A stretch of 35,197 bases of DNA from Streptomyces sp. sk2.1 (GTDB lineage Bacteria > Actinomycetota > Actinomycetes > Streptomycetales > Streptomycetaceae), in NCBI RefSeq assembly GCF_008120935.1, contig NZ_RDBO01000056.1:82613-117809 (forward strand), written 5' to 3'. Below the pieces are notes generated by a model. That model was given only the letters and a program-made list of their open reading frames with translations. It had not been told where the DNA came from and ran no database searches. Below, in pieces: positions 33,394-35,197 of this stretch. The first letter of the stretch is position 1; every line of letters begins with the position of its first letter. Both the position numbers and the translations under genes were made by a program.

Positions 33394-35197
33394 GGGCCTG
33401 CCTCTCGTACAGGTCGCGGTACAGGCCGTCGGGCTGTGCCATCAGCTCCGCGTGGGAGCCGAGTTGGGAGATCCCGCCCCGTTCCACCACGACTATCAGG
33501 TCCGCCCGCCGGGCGAGCGCCAGCCGGTGCGAGGCGAAGACGGTGACGGCGCGGGCGTCCGCGGACGCCTGACGCGCCTGCTCCAGGTAGGAGGAGAGCA
33601 CGGCGTCCTCGGTGAGCGGGTCGATCGCCGCGGTCGGTTCGTCCAGCACCAGCAGGGAGGGCGATCTGCGCATCCGTGCCCTGCCGAGCGCGAGCCGCTG
33701 CCACTGGCCGCCGGAGAGTTCCGTGCCGTCGTCGAAGGAACGGCCGAGGCGGGTGTCCAGGCCGTCGGGGAGCTTCTCCACGATGTCGGCGGCGGCTCCC
33801 GCGGCCACGGCCTCGAAGACCTTCTCCTCGTCGTCGACATGGGGCAGGTGGCCGACGCCCACGCTTTCCCGGACCACGAACTCGAAGCGGCCGAAGTCCT
33901 GGAAGCAGGCGCTGGTCCGGGTGTGCCACCCCTGGGTGCTGAGTTCCTCCAGATCGACGCCGTCGACCGTGATCCGGCCGCTGGACGGCGAGTAGAGCCC
34001 CGCCATCAGCTTGATCAGTGTGGACTTGCCCGCTCCGTTGGTGCCGACGACGGCCACCAGCGCCCCCGCGGGCAGGTGCACGTCGATGTCGCGCAGGGCC
34101 CAGGTGTCGCTGCCGGGGTAGCGCAGTCCGACGCCCTCGAACCGGATGCCGTCGGTCAGTCGGTCCGCGGGGGCCTTCGTGCCCCGGTCGCGTCCGGCCG
34201 CTTCCCGGGCGTACCGCTCCAGCCAGAGCAGTCGGCGGGAGGACGCCACGGTCTGCGAGAGGAAGCCGAAGAAGTGGACGGCCTGGCCGAGTTGGGTGCT
34301 GATCGACGTGACCAGTCCGAGCATCAGCACCACTTCGCCGAGCGAGGCGGCGCCGTGCGAGAAGTCGCGCAGCACCAGCAGCAGCGCCGCGCAGTAGCCG
34401 AGGGCGAAGACGGCGCCGCTCGCGGAGGTGGCGAGCTGGTTGCGCCACACGGCGCGGGTGACGGTCCGGTCGGCCGCCTCGGCCGAGGCCAGGTACCTCG
34501 ACGTGATGTGGCGGCCGGTGCCGAACAGCCTCAGCTCGTCGGCGTGCCGCACCTCGCTGCCGGTCCGGTAGAAGTGCTGGGCGAGCCGGGCGGTCCCCGC
34601 CGCCGCCTCGACCGCGTCGGCCCGACGCCGCTGACCTCGGCGGGTGACGAGCAGCGCGGGCAGCGCGAGGAGCGGCAGGAGCAGCAGCACCGGTGCGACG
34701 AGCGCGAGGATGACGCCGGTGAACAGGGCTCGCGTCGTCGCTCCCAGGACCAGGGAGAAGGCGTCGGCGCCCTCGGACAGGTACACGCGTTCCTGGCGCA
34801 GCACCTCGATCCGGTCGAGCACCTCCGGATTGTCGAGGTCGGAGACGCCCGGGAGGGTGCCCACCAGGCGCATGAGCCGGTGGTCGACCACGGCCGAAGT
34901 GCTCTCGATCATCCGGATGGAGAGTTCCACGGCGTAGGCCGAGGTGCCGACGGTGAGTGCCGTGACGACGGCCACGGTCACCGCGGCGGCGATCATGGTG
35001 GCGTTGTCGTGGGCCACGGCGGCGTCCACGACGACCTTGACGAGGTAGAGGATCGCGACCGGGACGATGGGTCTGAGCCCGAAGTTGACGAAGGTGAGCA
35101 GCGTGGTCCGCCGGTCCGCCTCCAGGGAGAGGCCGATGGCGGCCCGCAGCGGGCCTCCGTGCGGGGAGCGGGGGGCGGGTTCGGCGGATGCCGGTGG
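33380..35197 (-). CDS. ABC exporter with fused membrane and ATPase domains (partial)
   Basis: The frame is open through the right edge, so the N-terminus is missing; at least 605 residues are present. The membrane half shows helices such as FGLRPIVPVAILYLVKVV, MIAAAVTVAVVTALTVGTSA and VILALVAPVLLLLPLLALPA. The ATPase half has Walker A VGTNGAGKST, Q-loop CFQDFG, signature LSGGQWQRLALGRA, Walker B LLVLDEPTAAIDP and switch His in FASHRL. This is the type IV half-transporter layout used by peptide and drug exporters. It is the first visible gene of the cluster operon and probably exports the peptide, giving self-protection. An internal GTG at 35029 is within the membrane domain and is not the real start. 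Confidence 0.92.
   Translation of the reverse strand, partial: PPASAEPAPRSPHGGPLRAAIGLSLEADRRTTLLTFVNFGLRPIVPVAILYLVKVVVDAAVAHDNATMIAAAVTVAVVTALTVGTSAYAVELSIRMIESTSAVVDHRLMRLVGTLPGVSDLDNPEVLDRIEVLRQERVYLSEGADAFSLVLGATTRALFTGVILALVAPVLLLLPLLALPALLVTRRGQRRRADAVEAAAGTARLAQHFYRTGSEVRHADELRLFGTGRHITSRYLASAEAADRTVTRAVWRNQLATSASGAVFALGYCAALLLVLRDFSHGAASLGEVVLMLGLVTSISTQLGQAVHFFGFLSQTVASSRRLLWLERYAREAAGRDRGTKAPADRLTDGIRFEGVGLRYPGSDTWALRDIDVHLPAGALVAVVGTNGAGKSTLIKLMAGLYSPSSGRITVDGVDLEELSTQGWHTRTSACFQDFGRFEFVVRESVGVGHLPHVDDEEKVFEAVAAGAAADIVEKLPDGLDTRLGRSFDDGTELSGGQWQRLALGRARMRRSPSLLVLDEPTAAIDPLTEDAVLSSYLEQARQASADARAVTVFASHRLALARRADLIVVVERGGISQLGSHAELMAQPDGLYRDLYERQARAYT

Overview
The window is high-GC DNA with Streptomyces-type codon bias, GTG/TTG starts and rare TTA leucine codons. 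It most likely comes from an accessory part of a Streptomyces or close actinomycete chromosome. All calls come from reading the sequence; no database search was run.

Region 1 (1-10.0 kb) is panD (aspartate 1-decarboxylase) and a probable inserted defence island. The first 10 codons, leader and upstream hairpin of panD (659-745) recur almost identically and in the same orientation at 9917-10004, where the reading frame stops after 10 codons. Between the copies lies a plus-strand operon at 1221-6527. It encodes a PycTM-like membrane effector, a Crp/Fnr regulator, a class III nucleotide cyclase, a STAND-like NTPase with a degenerate P-loop, a possible SPFH-like protein and a small protein. An IS1182-type element (6527-8354, perfect 24-bp ends, frameshifted transposase) follows, then an AbiEii-like nucleotidyltransferase with an upstream partner on the minus strand. 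The operon looks like an elaborated Pycsar-type cyclic-nucleotide anti-phage system with its own cyclic-nucleotide-binding regulator and an NTPase. Three of its genes carry a TTA codon, which suggests bldA-dependent expression.

Region 2 (10.4-14.3 kb) is a tight four-gene minus-strand operon: an alpha+beta-barrel protein, an unknown protein with a GATase-like segment, a DyP-type peroxidase and a BASS-family transporter. An IS4-type transposase remnant (14.7-15.4 kb) separates it from region 3.

Region 3 (15.8-35.2 kb) is a nonribosomal peptide cluster read right to left. It contains an ABC exporter (cut by the window edge), a type II thioesterase, a T-C didomain protein, an S45 penicillin-acylase-like enzyme without a signal peptide, a stand-alone adenylation enzyme, a 2987-residue NRPS (C-T-C-A-T-C-A-T-TE), an MbtH protein, a DUF6421-like protein with an HExxH motif, and a heme-oxygenase-like diiron oxygenase candidate. 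A strong hairpin ends the operon. Spacing is tight or overlapping throughout, so it is probably one transcript. The first NRPS module has no A domain and must be loaded in trans. The first built-in A domain reads as proline-like and the second as possibly aromatic. The product is not identified and more of the cluster probably lies to the right.
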